A DNA stretch of 64,000 bases from Teredinibacter turnerae (GTDB lineage: Bacteria > Pseudomonadota > Gammaproteobacteria > Pseudomonadales > Cellvibrionaceae). The DNA lies in NCBI RefSeq assembly GCF_037935975.1, contig NZ_CP149817.1, forward strand, positions 620,001-684,000, read 5' to 3'. A model generated the notes under the pieces. The model worked only from the letters and a program-made list of their open reading frames with translations, ran no database searches and was not told the DNA's origin. Position 1 is the first letter of the stretch; every line of letters begins with the position of its first letter. Below are positions 9,653 through 19,164 of the stretch, in pieces. The position numbers and the translations under genes are program-made.

Positions 9653-12208
9653 ATGTCGATGTCGCATCTGTGGGCTGCAGTTCTTTGCCTGAGTGTATTG
9701 GTAGGTTGCAGTACCGACGACGCTAAATCCACGTCCGAGAGCAAGCACCAACATGCAGATTCTCATTCAAAAAATATTCAATTGTGGCCCAAAGTAAAAA
9801 GCCCGATTAAGTCAGACCCGGCGCTCGAGGCGATGATCAATGATCGCTACCTGGCGAAAATGTCGATTGAAGCAAAAGTTGCACAAATTATTCAACCTGA
9901 AATTCGCAGCATTTCGCCCGAGCAATTTGCCGAATACCGGTTTGGTTCAATCCTCAATGGCGGTGGCGCATTTCCCCAAAACAATAAACACGCGAGCGTC
10001 GCCGACTGGGTTGCGCTCGCGGATGCCTATTACGAAGCATCCAAAGCAGGGCCCAACGCCGAAATTGCTATTCCGGCTATCTGGGGAACCGATGCCGTCC
10101 ACGGTCACAACAACGTAATTGGTGCAACGCTGTTCCCGCACAATATTGGTCTTGGCGCTACCCATAATGCTGAATTGATTAAGCAAATCGCGGCGGCGAC
10201 TGCGCAGGAAGTTGCCGCAACCGGTATCGATTGGGTATTCGCACCAACCGTCGCGGTTGTGCGCGATGACCGCTGGGGCCGCACCTACGAAGGTTTCAGC
10301 GAAGATCCGGAACTGGTTACTGCCTATGCCAAAGCTTACGTAAACGGTATGCAAGGCAAGGTAGACGCGGAGGATTTTTTACGGGATGGTCATGTGATTG
10401 GTACGGCGAAACACTTCCTTGGTGATGGCGGTACCGATAAAGGTGACGATCAGGGAAATAATCTTGCGAGCGAAGACGCACTTATTCGTTTACACGCGCA
10501 GGGGTACGTCGCGGCAATGGAAGCTGGTGTGCAAACGATTATGGCGTCCTTTAATAGCTGGCACGGTTTAAAAATGCACGGCAATGACTACTTGTTAACC
10601 GAAGTGTTGAAAAATCGTATGGGCTTCGACGGCTTTGTGGTTGGCGATTGGAATGGGCACGGCCAGGTAGACGGTTGTACCAATACCAGTTGCGCGGCGT
10701 CTATTAACGCTGGTGTGGATATGATTATGGTACCGGATGACTGGCAGGGCATGTACGAAAATACCGTTGCGCAAGTCAAGTCTGGTGAAATTTCCATGGC
10801 GCGTCTGGACGATGCCGTACGCAGAATTTTGCGGGTAAAAATTCGTGCTGGCCTGTTTGACGATGTCGGCGCGCCGTCTACTCGTGCCTACGCAGGCAAA
10901 GCCGAGGTGCTGGCCAGTGAAGCACATCGCGAAATCGCCCGCCAAGCCGTGCGCGAATCACTGGTGCTATTAAAAAATAAAGGCGGTTTATTGCCCATTT
11001 CGCCAACGGCCAATATTTTGGTTGCAGGCGATGGTGCTGACAACATAGGTAAACAAAGCGGTGGCTGGACCATAACCTGGCAGGGAACCGGCAATACCAA
11101 TGCTGATTTCCCCAACGGTAGTTCTATTTACGCCGGGCTCGCTGCTAAGGTGGAACAGGCGGGTGGAAAAATCACCCTGAGTGCGGATGGAAGTTTCGGC
11201 CAAAAGCCCGATGTGGCCATCGTGGTGTATGGCGAAAACCCCTATGCGGAGGGGCAAGGTGATCTTGGCTCGTTGGAATACCAAGTTAATTCCCACAGCG
11301 ATTTAGCACTGCTTAAAAAGTTAAAAGCCGCTGGAATTCCGGTCGTATCGGTATTTCTGACCGGCCGCCCCTTGTGGATAAATCCAGAGCTGAATGCATC
11401 CGATGCATTTGTGGTTGCCTGGTTGCCGGGGAGTGAAGGCGGTGCTGTGGCGGATGTGTTGTTGCGTGATTCCGCTGGCAAAGTACAAACTGATTTTTCC
11501 GGTAAACTTAGTTATTCCTGGCCTGCCCACGAATATCAGTTGGCTAATCGCGGGGATAAGCAAACGCCATTGTTTGCTTATGGTTATGGCTTAAACTACC
11601 GCACTACGGATAAAACGGCTTATCCGCTGCCCGAAGAGCGCCAAACCAATTTAGGGGATGCCGACCGTGGTGTTGATTTATTCCGAGGTCGCGCGTTGCC
11701 GCCTTGGGAAATGACCCTGATATCCGGCACGCAAAGTAAGCCGATGGATTCCAGCGTGGTGACCTTGGACGGCCTCACCGTGCGTACCTCCGATAGAAAG
11801 GTTCAGGAGGATGCACGGGAACTCAGTTGGCAGGTGGGCTCGACAGCAAGTTTCGCATTGACTGCTGAAAAAATGCAGGATCTCGCGGTTAATCTCAGTA
11901 ATAACAGTTCGCTATTTTTCGATCTTAAATTGCAAACTAAAGCGCCGAAAAATGTGTTGCTGGGAATGACTTGTGGCGGCACCTGTGGCGGAAACCTGCT
12001 GTTGGATTCGCTCTTGGCACCGTTAAGTACCGGTGAATGGCACACAGTCGAAATCGATTTACAGTGCTTGAATCTGGCGGGCGTGGAGTTTTATCACATT
12101 GACTCACCCTTCCGGTTAACCTCGCAAGGCGACGCGAAATCCCTGCACTTGAGTAATATCCGCATCAGTGCCAAATCCGGCACACCTTTAACGTGTCCTG
12201 GAGAATAA
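9653..12208 (+). CDS. GH3 beta-glucosidase (ExoP-like), lipoprotein
   Basis: 851 residues. ATG 9653 is chosen because GGAG lies 7 bases upstream; earlier in-frame starts at 9608 and 9641 are less well placed. The lipobox LVGC puts the lipidated Cys at 19, so the enzyme is membrane anchored. The GH3 barrel (about 55-410) contains GTDAVHGHNN, the KHFLGDGGT loop and nucleophile D332 in VVGDWNG. The alpha/beta sandwich domain follows (about 430-640). A C-terminal beta-sandwich of about 150 residues (LFFDLKL, GEWHTVEIDL, LHLSNIRIS) resembles two modules of the GH16/GH128 protein downstream. It would release glucose from beta-glucan oligosaccharides. The next gene starts 4 bp after its stop. Confidence 0.92.
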   Translation: MSMSHLWAAVLCLSVLVGCSTDDAKSTSESKHQHADSHSKNIQLWPKVKSPIKSDPALEAMINDRYLAKMSIEAKVAQIIQPEIRSISPEQFAEYRFGSILNGGGAFPQNNKHASVADWVALADAYYEASKAGPNAEIAIPAIWGTDAVHGHNNVIGATLFPHNIGLGATHNAELIKQIAAATAQEVAATGIDWVFAPTVAVVRDDRWGRTYEGFSEDPELVTAYAKAYVNGMQGKVDAEDFLRDGHVIGTAKHFLGDGGTDKGDDQGNNLASEDALIRLHAQGYVAAMEAGVQTIMASFNSWHGLKMHGNDYLLTEVLKNRMGFDGFVVGDWNGHGQVDGCTNTSCAASINAGVDMIMVPDDWQGMYENTVAQVKSGEISMARLDDAVRRILRVKIRAGLFDDVGAPSTRAYAGKAEVLASEAHREIARQAVRESLVLLKNKGGLLPISPTANILVAGDGADNIGKQSGGWTITWQGTGNTNADFPNGSSIYAGLAAKVEQAGGKITLSADGSFGQKPDVAIVVYGENPYAEGQGDLGSLEYQVNSHSDLALLKKLKAAGIPVVSVFLTGRPLWINPELNASDAFVVAWLPGSEGGAVADVLLRDSAGKVQTDFSGKLSYSWPAHEYQLANRGDKQTPLFAYGYGLNYRTTDKTAYPLPEERQTNLGDADRGVDLFRGRALPPWEMTLISGTQSKPMDSSVVTLDGLTVRTSDRKVQEDARELSWQVGSTASFALTAEKMQDLAVNLSNNSSLFFDLKLQTKAPKNVLLGMTCGGTCGGNLLLDSLLAPLSTGEWHTVEIDLQCLNLAGVEFYHIDSPFRLTSQGDAKSLHLSNIRISAKSGTPLTCPGE

Positions 12209-12212
12209 CCCT

Positions 12213-14138
12213 GTGAAATGCCTGCTGCCGTTATTGTGTTTATTTTTTTCACTATCGGCGCAGGCTGCGTTGTCGCCGCTGCATATCCGCAATAGTCAGT
12301 GGGTCGATGTGAACAATACCCCGGTAGCGCTAATAGGCACCAACCTGGGTAACTGGCTGAGCCTCGAATTCTGGATGCTGGCAATGGCGGACGACATTGC
12401 CGATCAGTGCGCACTGGAAAAAATACTGGACCGCCGCTTTGGTCACAAAGAAACAGAAAAGCTGTTAGCAGCCTACCGTCAAAGTTGGCTGACCGAAGCG
12501 GATTGGGACATTCTGGCGTCATTCGGATTTAACCTTGTGCGCCTGCCTTTTCATTGGAGCATTATCGAATCCGAGGATAAACCTCAAACCTTGCGTGCCG
12601 ATGCCTGGATGTATCTCGATTGGGCTGTGGCGCAGGCAAAACAGCGTGGCATGTATGTTCTACTGGATTTGCACGGGGCGCCTGGCGGTCAGGGTTGGGA
12701 GCATCACACTGGTTGCGGCGGACAAAACGCGCTTTGGGCGAGCGAGGAAAATCGAGCGCGCACGCGTTGGATCTGGCAACAGATCGCAGTGCATTTCAGG
12801 CATGAACCCGCAGTGGCGGGTTATGGGCTGTTAAATGAACCCTGGGGGGCGTCGCCCGAAGTGATGGCCACGTTTGCCGAAGAGCTTTACCGTGAAGTTC
12901 GCAAGTTAGATAAAGAACATGTGATTGTTTTACCGGGGCATTTACAGGGTATCGCTGCCTACGGAAATCCAGCGGATAGAGGCTTAACCAATGTCGCCTT
13001 GGAAATGCATTTTTATCCCGGTCATTTTGGTTGGCAATCGCCAGGGTATGCTGTGCATAGGGACTGGTTAACCTGTGGTGCCAACGGTAAAGGTGGTGTA
13101 TGCAATTGGCAGAACCAGTTACGTGGGATCAATGCTGGCTTTTTGGTGGGAGAGTTTCAACCTTGGGAAGATATTCCCACTGAACTCGCTGCGCCTATTA
13201 CCAGAGCCACTTACGACCGTTATAGCGACCTGCATTGGGCCGCCACCAGTTGGGCGTACAAAGTGGTTGCGCGCGCGGACGATATTCACAGTTGGGGGCT
13301 GGTTACAACAACGCCTAATCTGGCAAAGGTAGATTTTTCCACGGCCAGTCTCGATCAGATACATCAGTATTTCGCACAATTCGCCGATGCTCCGCGCCAA
13401 ATTAACACGGCATTGCACGATGCACTTACGGCACCTGAACCTGCTAAAATTTTCTCGCTTCCATCAGCGCCGAGAGCCGTAACAATAAACACACACAACG
13501 ACGGTGTTGAACTGCGCTGGAAAAAGTCCGGTGTGCCCCGGTATCGCATTTATCGGAGTGCGTACCCGGATGTGGGGTATGAGCTGCTGGCTGACACCGA
13601 ACGTGCGACTTACGTCGATCCATCTCCCAGTGATCGCGATAATTTTTATCGTGTTACATCGGTAAAAGATCTGGATGAAAGCTTTCCTGGCGAGTCTGTA
13701 TCACTCGCGCGCAAGCGACAGGTTATTCCCGGTCAAATTGAAGCCGAAGCATACTTATCCATTACCGGTATGGAGGCGCAACGCAGTGACGATATTCCGA
13801 GCACAGGTGACGCGCATGCATTTAATCTGGGCTGGATCGATAAGGGGGATACAGCAACGTATGCGGTTACGGTTCGGGAAACCGGTTGTTACAAGGTAAC
13901 CGCACGGCTAGCCAGTGAGTCTGGCAGTGAGCCCGGTATCGAGATAAAAATTGGCGACGCTGCAACCGTGCTTAGCGTCCCCGATACCGGCGGCTGGCAA
14001 TTCTGGAGTAGTGCATCACGCTATTTGCCCCTGGTAACCGGCGATCAACGGCTAACTATAGTGGCTGCAAGTGGTGGCTGGAATATCAACTGGCTTGATT
14101 TTCAATTCCAGCCTGACCCGGTTTTCTGTAAAAAATAG
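12213..14138 (+). CDS. GH5 glucanase with Fn3-like domain and C-terminal CBM6
   Basis: 641 residues from GTG 12213, with GGAGAA just upstream and only 4 bp after the GH3 stop. A signal peptide (about 1-19, SAQA) is followed by a GH5 catalytic barrel of the exo-beta-1,3-glucanase-like type: GTNLGNWLSLE (42-52), acid/base E209 in GLLNEPWG, nucleophile E314 in LVGEFQPW. An Fn3-like segment (about 425-500) and a CBM6-like beta-sandwich (about 508-638, IPGQIEAEAY to WNINWLDFQF) follow. It is probably secreted and acts on beta-glucan. The exact GH5 subfamily and linkage preference are inferred; beta-1,3 is favoured by the GH16/GH128 neighbour. Confidence 0.87.
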   Translation: MKCLLPLLCLFFSLSAQAALSPLHIRNSQWVDVNNTPVALIGTNLGNWLSLEFWMLAMADDIADQCALEKILDRRFGHKETEKLLAAYRQSWLTEADWDILASFGFNLVRLPFHWSIIESEDKPQTLRADAWMYLDWAVAQAKQRGMYVLLDLHGAPGGQGWEHHTGCGGQNALWASEENRARTRWIWQQIAVHFRHEPAVAGYGLLNEPWGASPEVMATFAEELYREVRKLDKEHVIVLPGHLQGIAAYGNPADRGLTNVALEMHFYPGHFGWQSPGYAVHRDWLTCGANGKGGVCNWQNQLRGINAGFLVGEFQPWEDIPTELAAPITRATYDRYSDLHWAATSWAYKVVARADDIHSWGLVTTTPNLAKVDFSTASLDQIHQYFAQFADAPRQINTALHDALTAPEPAKIFSLPSAPRAVTINTHNDGVELRWKKSGVPRYRIYRSAYPDVGYELLADTERATYVDPSPSDRDNFYRVTSVKDLDESFPGESVSLARKRQVIPGQIEAEAYLSITGMEAQRSDDIPSTGDAHAFNLGWIDKGDTATYAVTVRETGCYKVTARLASESGSEPGIEIKIGDAATVLSVPDTGGWQFWSSASRYLPLVTGDQRLTIVAASGGWNINWLDFQFQPDPVFCKK

Positions 14139-14591
14139 CACGTATTCATAAAATTAATATAGCGTGTTCTTTTGTTTCATACTTTTTCAGCTATCTATAG
14201 GTTTTTTTATTTTTTTAAATGTGTTCTGCTTCACGGCTGTGTTGTGATTTATCGCGATCGACGGCATTATTTTCGTTATAAGCTGGCGTAAAAAACGATG
14301 TGATCAATAACGCAAATTAATTGGAATAAAAAAACTTCTTTCTTATTAATGATGGCGTTCAGAAAAACAGAACGAAAACATTGCTCTCCCTTCTGCCGCA
14401 CTTAGAATCCCTCCCAACGCTTTTTTATTGTTTAGTCCGTCGCGGACTGCCATCCTGAACTCAAGGAATACCTGTGTTAGATATGGGCCGGGAAGGCTCT
14501 GCGATGAAAACGTCAGTATTCTGAATTCAGAATGTTGTACTGAACAAAAAAAAGAATAAACAATATCACATCATTCTTACGGAGACCTTCC
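14139..14591 (+). promoter_or_regulatory. Long AT-rich upstream region of the GH16/GH128 gene, with a 16-bp palindrome
   Basis: About 450 bp without a gene. It contains T and A tracts, a small hairpin AGTCC-GTCGC-GGACT near 14433, and a perfect palindrome ATTCTGAATTCAGAAT at 14518-14533, about 60 bp before the start codon. The palindrome could be an operator. The promoter itself was not assigned with confidence. Confidence 0.4.
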
Positions 14592-17500
14592 ATGAGAAAA
14601 CCCCTGATCGCGGCAATTGCGAGTCTTTCGCTTGCTGCGCCAATAACTTACGCCCAGCAGTTAGTCTGGTCGGATGAATTCGATAATAATACTCTGGATA
14701 CCAGTACCTGGACATTCACTACCGGCGGTAGTGGTAACGGTAATGGTGAGTTACAGTATTATACGGCTTCCCAAAAAAATATTTTTCAGCAAGATGGCAA
14801 CCTGGTCATTCAGGCACTGCGGGAAGAAAAGGAAGGCAAGCAGTTCAGCTCTTCGCGCATTCATACCAACGGTCGTTTTAGTTTTACTTACGGTACGTTG
14901 GTTGCGCGTATTCAGCTGCCGGATCTAGCCGAAGGCCTTTGGCCCGCATTCTGGACACTAGGCGATAATATCGGCGTTGACGGTTGGCCCAAATCCGGTG
15001 AGTTCGATATTCTCGAAGCCGGTTTTGCAACGGCGCGCGCTGAAGGTCGTACCAATCGCAGTGTATCTTCAGCCGCGCACTGGTGGCACGAATCTGGTGA
15101 CTGGAGTGACTGGCTCCAGGCGGATGCCAGCAACGAAGTACAGATCCCCACGCCTTTGCAAGAATTTCATCTCTACAAGATGGATTGGACTCCTAGTACG
15201 TTAACCTTTAGTGTCGATGACACCGTCGTATTCAACATGGATATCGACGATCCGAATATGTCTGAATTTCACTTGCCGCAACATATTCTGTTGAACCTTG
15301 CGGTCGGTGGTTTCAATTTCGTGGATATTACCGACCCCGCACAAATAACCGCCCCGTTTCCTGCGCAAATGCGCGTTGACTACGTGCGCCTTTACGATAA
15401 TGGCTACACGGTTGTCGACCAAAAGGAATCGTGCAACGGCGTATTCGGTGTAATGACCGAACTGACCACTACTGATTGTGATTACGACTGGGGTGATCTC
15501 GCCAATATTTATTTGTGGAACAATATGGCGGCGGTGGCTACCCAGCCTTCGGAGGGGAGTTCCGCTCTTGCCTACGAAATACAGCCAGGCGATTGGTGGG
15601 GTATGGGACTGCTGCACAGAGATTACAACCTTGCGCATTTTAGTCACGGCCATTTACATTTCGATATGAAAACGGCTTCCAACACAGATATTTCCATCAA
15701 TATGGAATCATCTGCAGCGGCGGGCGGCTCGGTAGTTTTAACCGCGGGCGGCGACGAATACGGCTTGGTGCGCGACGGCGAATGGCACCATGTGGCCATT
15801 CCGCTGAGTAAATTTGGCGGGGTGGACTGGAGCACAGTAAAAACCCTCTTCAGTATGTCTGGTCCAGCGCCGCAATCACTGATGACGCTTGCAGTGGATA
15901 ATATTTATTTAACGCCTGATGTCACCTTGGACATGCCGGAGTACGGTAACTACGGTTTGTACACGGAGACACCGGATCACCAGAGCGCGGGCAATTTTGG
16001 CTTTGGCGTTACTGGCGATTTATTTATCTGGGAAGAAACCCTGGAAATACAGCCTGGCAATGTCGCTGAAGGCAATGGTTCGCTGCATGTTTCTTCGACA
16101 GGCAAAGGCTGGTTTGGTCTCGGGCTGACTGCGCGTGAAGCCGTAAATTTAACGGCCTTCGACAATGGCAATGCGGCACTGCATTTTAAAATGAAAACCA
16201 CAGACACTACGCCGTTTTCTATTGGTATTAAGAGCGGAAATGTGGATGTGATCGGGCAAACCTGGATCGATTTTAAACCCGGTGCTGATCCTTATGGTTT
16301 TGCTCGTGATGGTCAGTGGCACGAATTAGTTATACCAATGAGCGATCTTGTTGCGGATTTAAACCTATACGACGTGCGACAGGTATTCCAGCTGTTGGGT
16401 ACTGGAGAAATCAGCAGCCTGGCAATTGACGACATTTACCTGTCTGGCGGCGAAGCAGGCAGTGCGATTCCCGGCGTGCCGGAAGTTAATCGCGAGCCCC
16501 TGGCGGCCATTAAACCGTCGGTGCTCGGGGGTGAAAAAGGCGTAACTATTGATTTCGACGGCAGTAAGTCGCTGGATTTAAATGGTGATCCATTGACCTA
16601 TGCCTGGAATTTCGGCGATGGCGAAACGGCCAGCGGTGCACAGGTCAGTCACACCTTTGACGAAGAAGGCAGTTATAAAGTCAGCCTGACCGTGAGCGAT
16701 GGTTCGCTCTCTGCCACGACGGCAGCCTACATTCTGGTAGACAATGATTTTGGCCAGCAGCGCAGTTGGAAGCGCGGTCTGGGTTATGGCAACCACTCGC
16801 AGGAGGATTTGGCGGCGATTGCGCAGGGGGTCACCTGGTGGTACAACTGGTCGATTAAACCGGATGTCATGGTAGCCGATGTCTCTCAGGATTACGGCAT
16901 GGAATTCGTGCCGATGACCTGGAATGGCAATTTCGACGATCAGGCGCTGCGCGACTACATCGACGCCCACCCCGAAGTGAAGTACCTGCTCGCGTTCAAC
17001 GAGCCTAACTTTATTGATCAGGCCAATATGACGCCTTCGGAAGCCGCTGCACAGTGGCCACGACTGGAAGCCATTGCTGATGCATACGACTTAAAAATTG
17101 TCAGCGTGGCGATGAATTACTGTGGCAACTGTAACGAAGAAAATGGCGTAACCTTCTATGACCCGATCGATTATCTCGACCGCTTTTTCGAGGTGTGTTC
17201 AGATTGTCGTGTCGATGCCATTTCGATTCACGCTTATATGCCGGATGCCGGCGCAGTCGAATGGTATATCGACAGGTTCAACAAATATGGTCGGCCCATT
17301 TGGCTCACCGAGTTTTCTGCCTGGGAAGACAGTACGACCCTGGCTGATCAAAAACATTTCCTGACGCAAATCGTCGATTCGATGGAAACCATGGATCACC
17401 TGGAGCGCTACGCCTGGTTTGTGGGCCGCCGTCAGGGTCACCCGTACAACGGTTTATTCGACTGGCGCCAGTCTGGCGTACTGAGCGAACTGGGTAATGT

Positions 17501-18731
17501 GTATGTGCAAATGCCAGTACACAATGATTCAGTCGTGCATACCCTTCCCGGTTTAATTGAAGCGGAAACCTATAATAGCGCTGCGGGTATACGCGTGGAA
17601 TTAACGGAAGACACCACGGGATTCCTGAATATCTCTGCTGTGGAAAGTGGGGATAATCTGCAATACCGCACTACTGGCGACGCGGGCAGCTACCGCATAG
17701 AAGCACGGGTAGCGAGCGTCACGGGTGGTCGGCTGTTGTTGCAAGTGGGCGGTACGACGGTTGGCGAGCTGGATATACCTGCTACCGGCGGTTTACAAAG
17801 CTGGCAAACGGTAGACACCACGGTATCGCTGCCGGGCGGCAGCCAAATGTTAAATCTGGTCGCGACTGCCGCGATTAATATTAACTGGTTAAATACCGAG
17901 GTGGACGATCTCGTTGAACCTACGCCGACACCCACACCAACTCCAACTCCCACACCGGGCGATGCGTTGCCTTGCAGTGCTTATGCCTCCTCTGTAGAGG
18001 GTGCTTACAGTGCCGATGCGGTGTGTGATGGTAACGGACAAACCCGTTGGAGCAGTGCTTTTAGTGATACCGAATGGATTGTTGTGGACCTGGGAGCCGA
18101 AACCGCGATCAATAAAATCGAGTTAGTCTGGGAGGCGGCATTTGGTAAAACCTACGCGCTGCAGGTTTCCAGCGATGGTAACAACTGGCAGACCATCGTC
18201 TCGGAAATGGAAGGTAATGGCGGTACCGATACCTTTGCGGTATCGGCAAGCGGTCGTTATGTGCGTATGCTCGGCTCCGAGCGTGGAACCCCATGGGGCT
18301 ACTCGCTATGGGCGTTTGATGTGTACGGCGAAACTGGTGTTGTGCCGGGTGATTTGGCCGAAGGTAAATCGGTAACGGCATCCAGCGAGCAGGACGGCTA
18401 TTGGCTGGCGACATACGCGGTGGACGGCGATTCCGGCACACGCTGGTCCAGCGCCTGGACCGACAGTGAGTGGATTACCATTGATTTAGGTAGTAGCTTC
18501 ACGGTTTCACGAGTGGCGTTGGAATGGGAAGCGGCTTTCGCTAGCGGTTACGATATTCGCGTTTCCACAGATGGTAGCCAGTGGAATACGGTAAGTGAAA
18601 TTCGCAATGCCGATGGCGGCCGCGACGAAATTGAATTTGCTGCGACACAAGCGCGTTACGTACAAATGCGAGGTGTTACTCGCGCAACAGCCTACGGCTA
18701 TTCGCTGTTTAGCTTCGAGGTTTACAACTAA
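14592..18731 (+). CDS. Bifunctional beta-1,3-glucanase: GH16 plus GH128 with PKD, CBM6 and two F5/8-type domains
   Basis: 1379 residues, signal peptide ending TYAQ (about 22). GH16 laminarinase-type domain about 22-270, with catalytic E137 and E142 in GEFDILE. Two homologous beta-sandwich modules lie at about 290-442 and 455-618. A PKD domain spans about 635-717. A GH128 endo-beta-1,3-glucanase domain covers about 724-965, with likely catalytic E804 in AFNEPN and E907 in IWLTEFSAW. CBM6-like about 984-1104, a Pro-Thr linker (1109-1122), and two F5/8-type C domains (about 1125-1246 and 1254-1379). Both catalytic families cut internal beta-1,3-glucosidic bonds, so one secreted chain carries two unrelated folds for the same polymer. 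A GGAGAC site lies upstream of ATG 14592. Confidence 0.92.
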   Translation: MRKPLIAAIASLSLAAPITYAQQLVWSDEFDNNTLDTSTWTFTTGGSGNGNGELQYYTASQKNIFQQDGNLVIQALREEKEGKQFSSSRIHTNGRFSFTYGTLVARIQLPDLAEGLWPAFWTLGDNIGVDGWPKSGEFDILEAGFATARAEGRTNRSVSSAAHWWHESGDWSDWLQADASNEVQIPTPLQEFHLYKMDWTPSTLTFSVDDTVVFNMDIDDPNMSEFHLPQHILLNLAVGGFNFVDITDPAQITAPFPAQMRVDYVRLYDNGYTVVDQKESCNGVFGVMTELTTTDCDYDWGDLANIYLWNNMAAVATQPSEGSSALAYEIQPGDWWGMGLLHRDYNLAHFSHGHLHFDMKTASNTDISINMESSAAAGGSVVLTAGGDEYGLVRDGEWHHVAIPLSKFGGVDWSTVKTLFSMSGPAPQSLMTLAVDNIYLTPDVTLDMPEYGNYGLYTETPDHQSAGNFGFGVTGDLFIWEETLEIQPGNVAEGNGSLHVSSTGKGWFGLGLTAREAVNLTAFDNGNAALHFKMKTTDTTPFSIGIKSGNVDVIGQTWIDFKPGADPYGFARDGQWHELVIPMSDLVADLNLYDVRQVFQLLGTGEISSLAIDDIYLSGGEAGSAIPGVPEVNREPLAAIKPSVLGGEKGVTIDFDGSKSLDLNGDPLTYAWNFGDGETASGAQVSHTFDEEGSYKVSLTVSDGSLSATTAAYILVDNDFGQQRSWKRGLGYGNHSQEDLAAIAQGVTWWYNWSIKPDVMVADVSQDYGMEFVPMTWNGNFDDQALRDYIDAHPEVKYLLAFNEPNFIDQANMTPSEAAAQWPRLEAIADAYDLKIVSVAMNYCGNCNEENGVTFYDPIDYLDRFFEVCSDCRVDAISIHAYMPDAGAVEWYIDRFNKYGRPIWLTEFSAWEDSTTLADQKHFLTQIVDSMETMDHLERYAWFVGRRQGHPYNGLFDWRQSGVLSELGNVYVQMPVHNDSVVHTLPGLIEAETYNSAAGIRVELTEDTTGFLNISAVESGDNLQYRTTGDAGSYRIEARVASVTGGRLLLQVGGTTVGELDIPATGGLQSWQTVDTTVSLPGGSQMLNLVATAAININWLNTEVDDLVEPTPTPTPTPTPTPGDALPCSAYASSVEGAYSADAVCDGNGQTRWSSAFSDTEWIVVDLGAETAINKIELVWEAAFGKTYALQVSSDGNNWQTIVSEMEGNGGTDTFAVSASGRYVRMLGSERGTPWGYSLWAFDVYGETGVVPGDLAEGKSVTASSEQDGYWLATYAVDGDSGTRWSSAWTDSEWITIDLGSSFTVSRVALEWEAAFASGYDIRVSTDGSQWNTVSEIRNADGGRDEIEFAATQARYVQMRGVTRATAYGYSLFSFEVYN

Positions 18732-18756
18732 TTTTACTACACACGATACCACTAAC

Positions 18757-18909
18757 CTGGCAATGACTATTGCGAAGTGCGTCGCCGGTGCAGGGAAGCA
18801 CCGCTGATGCCCGAAGTCTAATGTAAGCCATTGAAATATCAGAAAATTCCTACATTTTCGCCGGTACGGGCGCGTAGTTAAATAGACGGGACCATCTATT
18901 GTATTAGCC
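18757..18909 (+). repeat. Hairpin-rich interspersed repeat, copy 1
   Basis: Starts TGGCAATGACTATTGCGAAG just after the glucanase gene and continues through AATGTAAGCCATTGAAATAT and CCTACATTTTCGCC to a CCATCTATT end. The same succession of blocks appears near 61.85 kb (+), and on the - strand near 23.0 and 63.4 kb. The first half matches the 63.4 kb copy (TGGCAATGA, ATTGCGAAGT, CACCGC). Function unknown. Confidence 0.7.
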
Positions 18910-18940
18910 TTGAGAGATTGCCAACTCTCGACCTTTGTCA

Positions 18941-18967
18941 GGCGCCTTCGGGCGCCTTTTTTTATTT
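18941..18967 (+). terminator. Rho-independent terminator
   Basis: GGCGCC-TTCG-GGCGCC followed by seven Ts. A weaker hairpin (GAGAG / CTCTC) lies just before it at 18912-18929. It probably ends the glucanase transcript after the repeat. Confidence 0.85.
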
Positions 18968-19104
18968 AAGAAGCTCTGATTAACCGAGTGATTCCTCTGG
19001 CTTACAGGAATTTAACGTGAGTAGGCGCGCGATTGAATAGATAGGGCCATCTAATTAATCGCCGGGTTACTAGGGACCCTTGATTAGGTTAATCAGAGGC
19101 TCCG
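18966..19104. mobile_element. Miniature inverted-repeat element, degenerate, TTAA-associated
   Basis: About 139 bp with imperfect terminal inverted repeats: left AAGCTCTGATTAACC, right GGTTAATCAGAGGCT. The left half (GTGATTCCTCTGGCTTACAG, then GAATTTAACGTGAGTAGGCG) is nearly identical to the inverted end of the 308-bp element at 61314-61621. The right half carries the palindrome-like AATAGATAGGGCCATCTAAT seen in the hairpin-rich repeat family. No protein is encoded. Confidence 0.6.
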
Positions 19105-19164
19105 TTATGACTTCTGTAACTTGCTTTTCATATTCATGCGCTTATAATTCGCCCAACTTTAACT

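Noticed and set aside
17930-17960. Short tandem ACACCAACTCC-like DNA repeat
   Set aside because: It encodes the Pro-Thr linker of the glucanase; ordinary for secreted multidomain enzymes.
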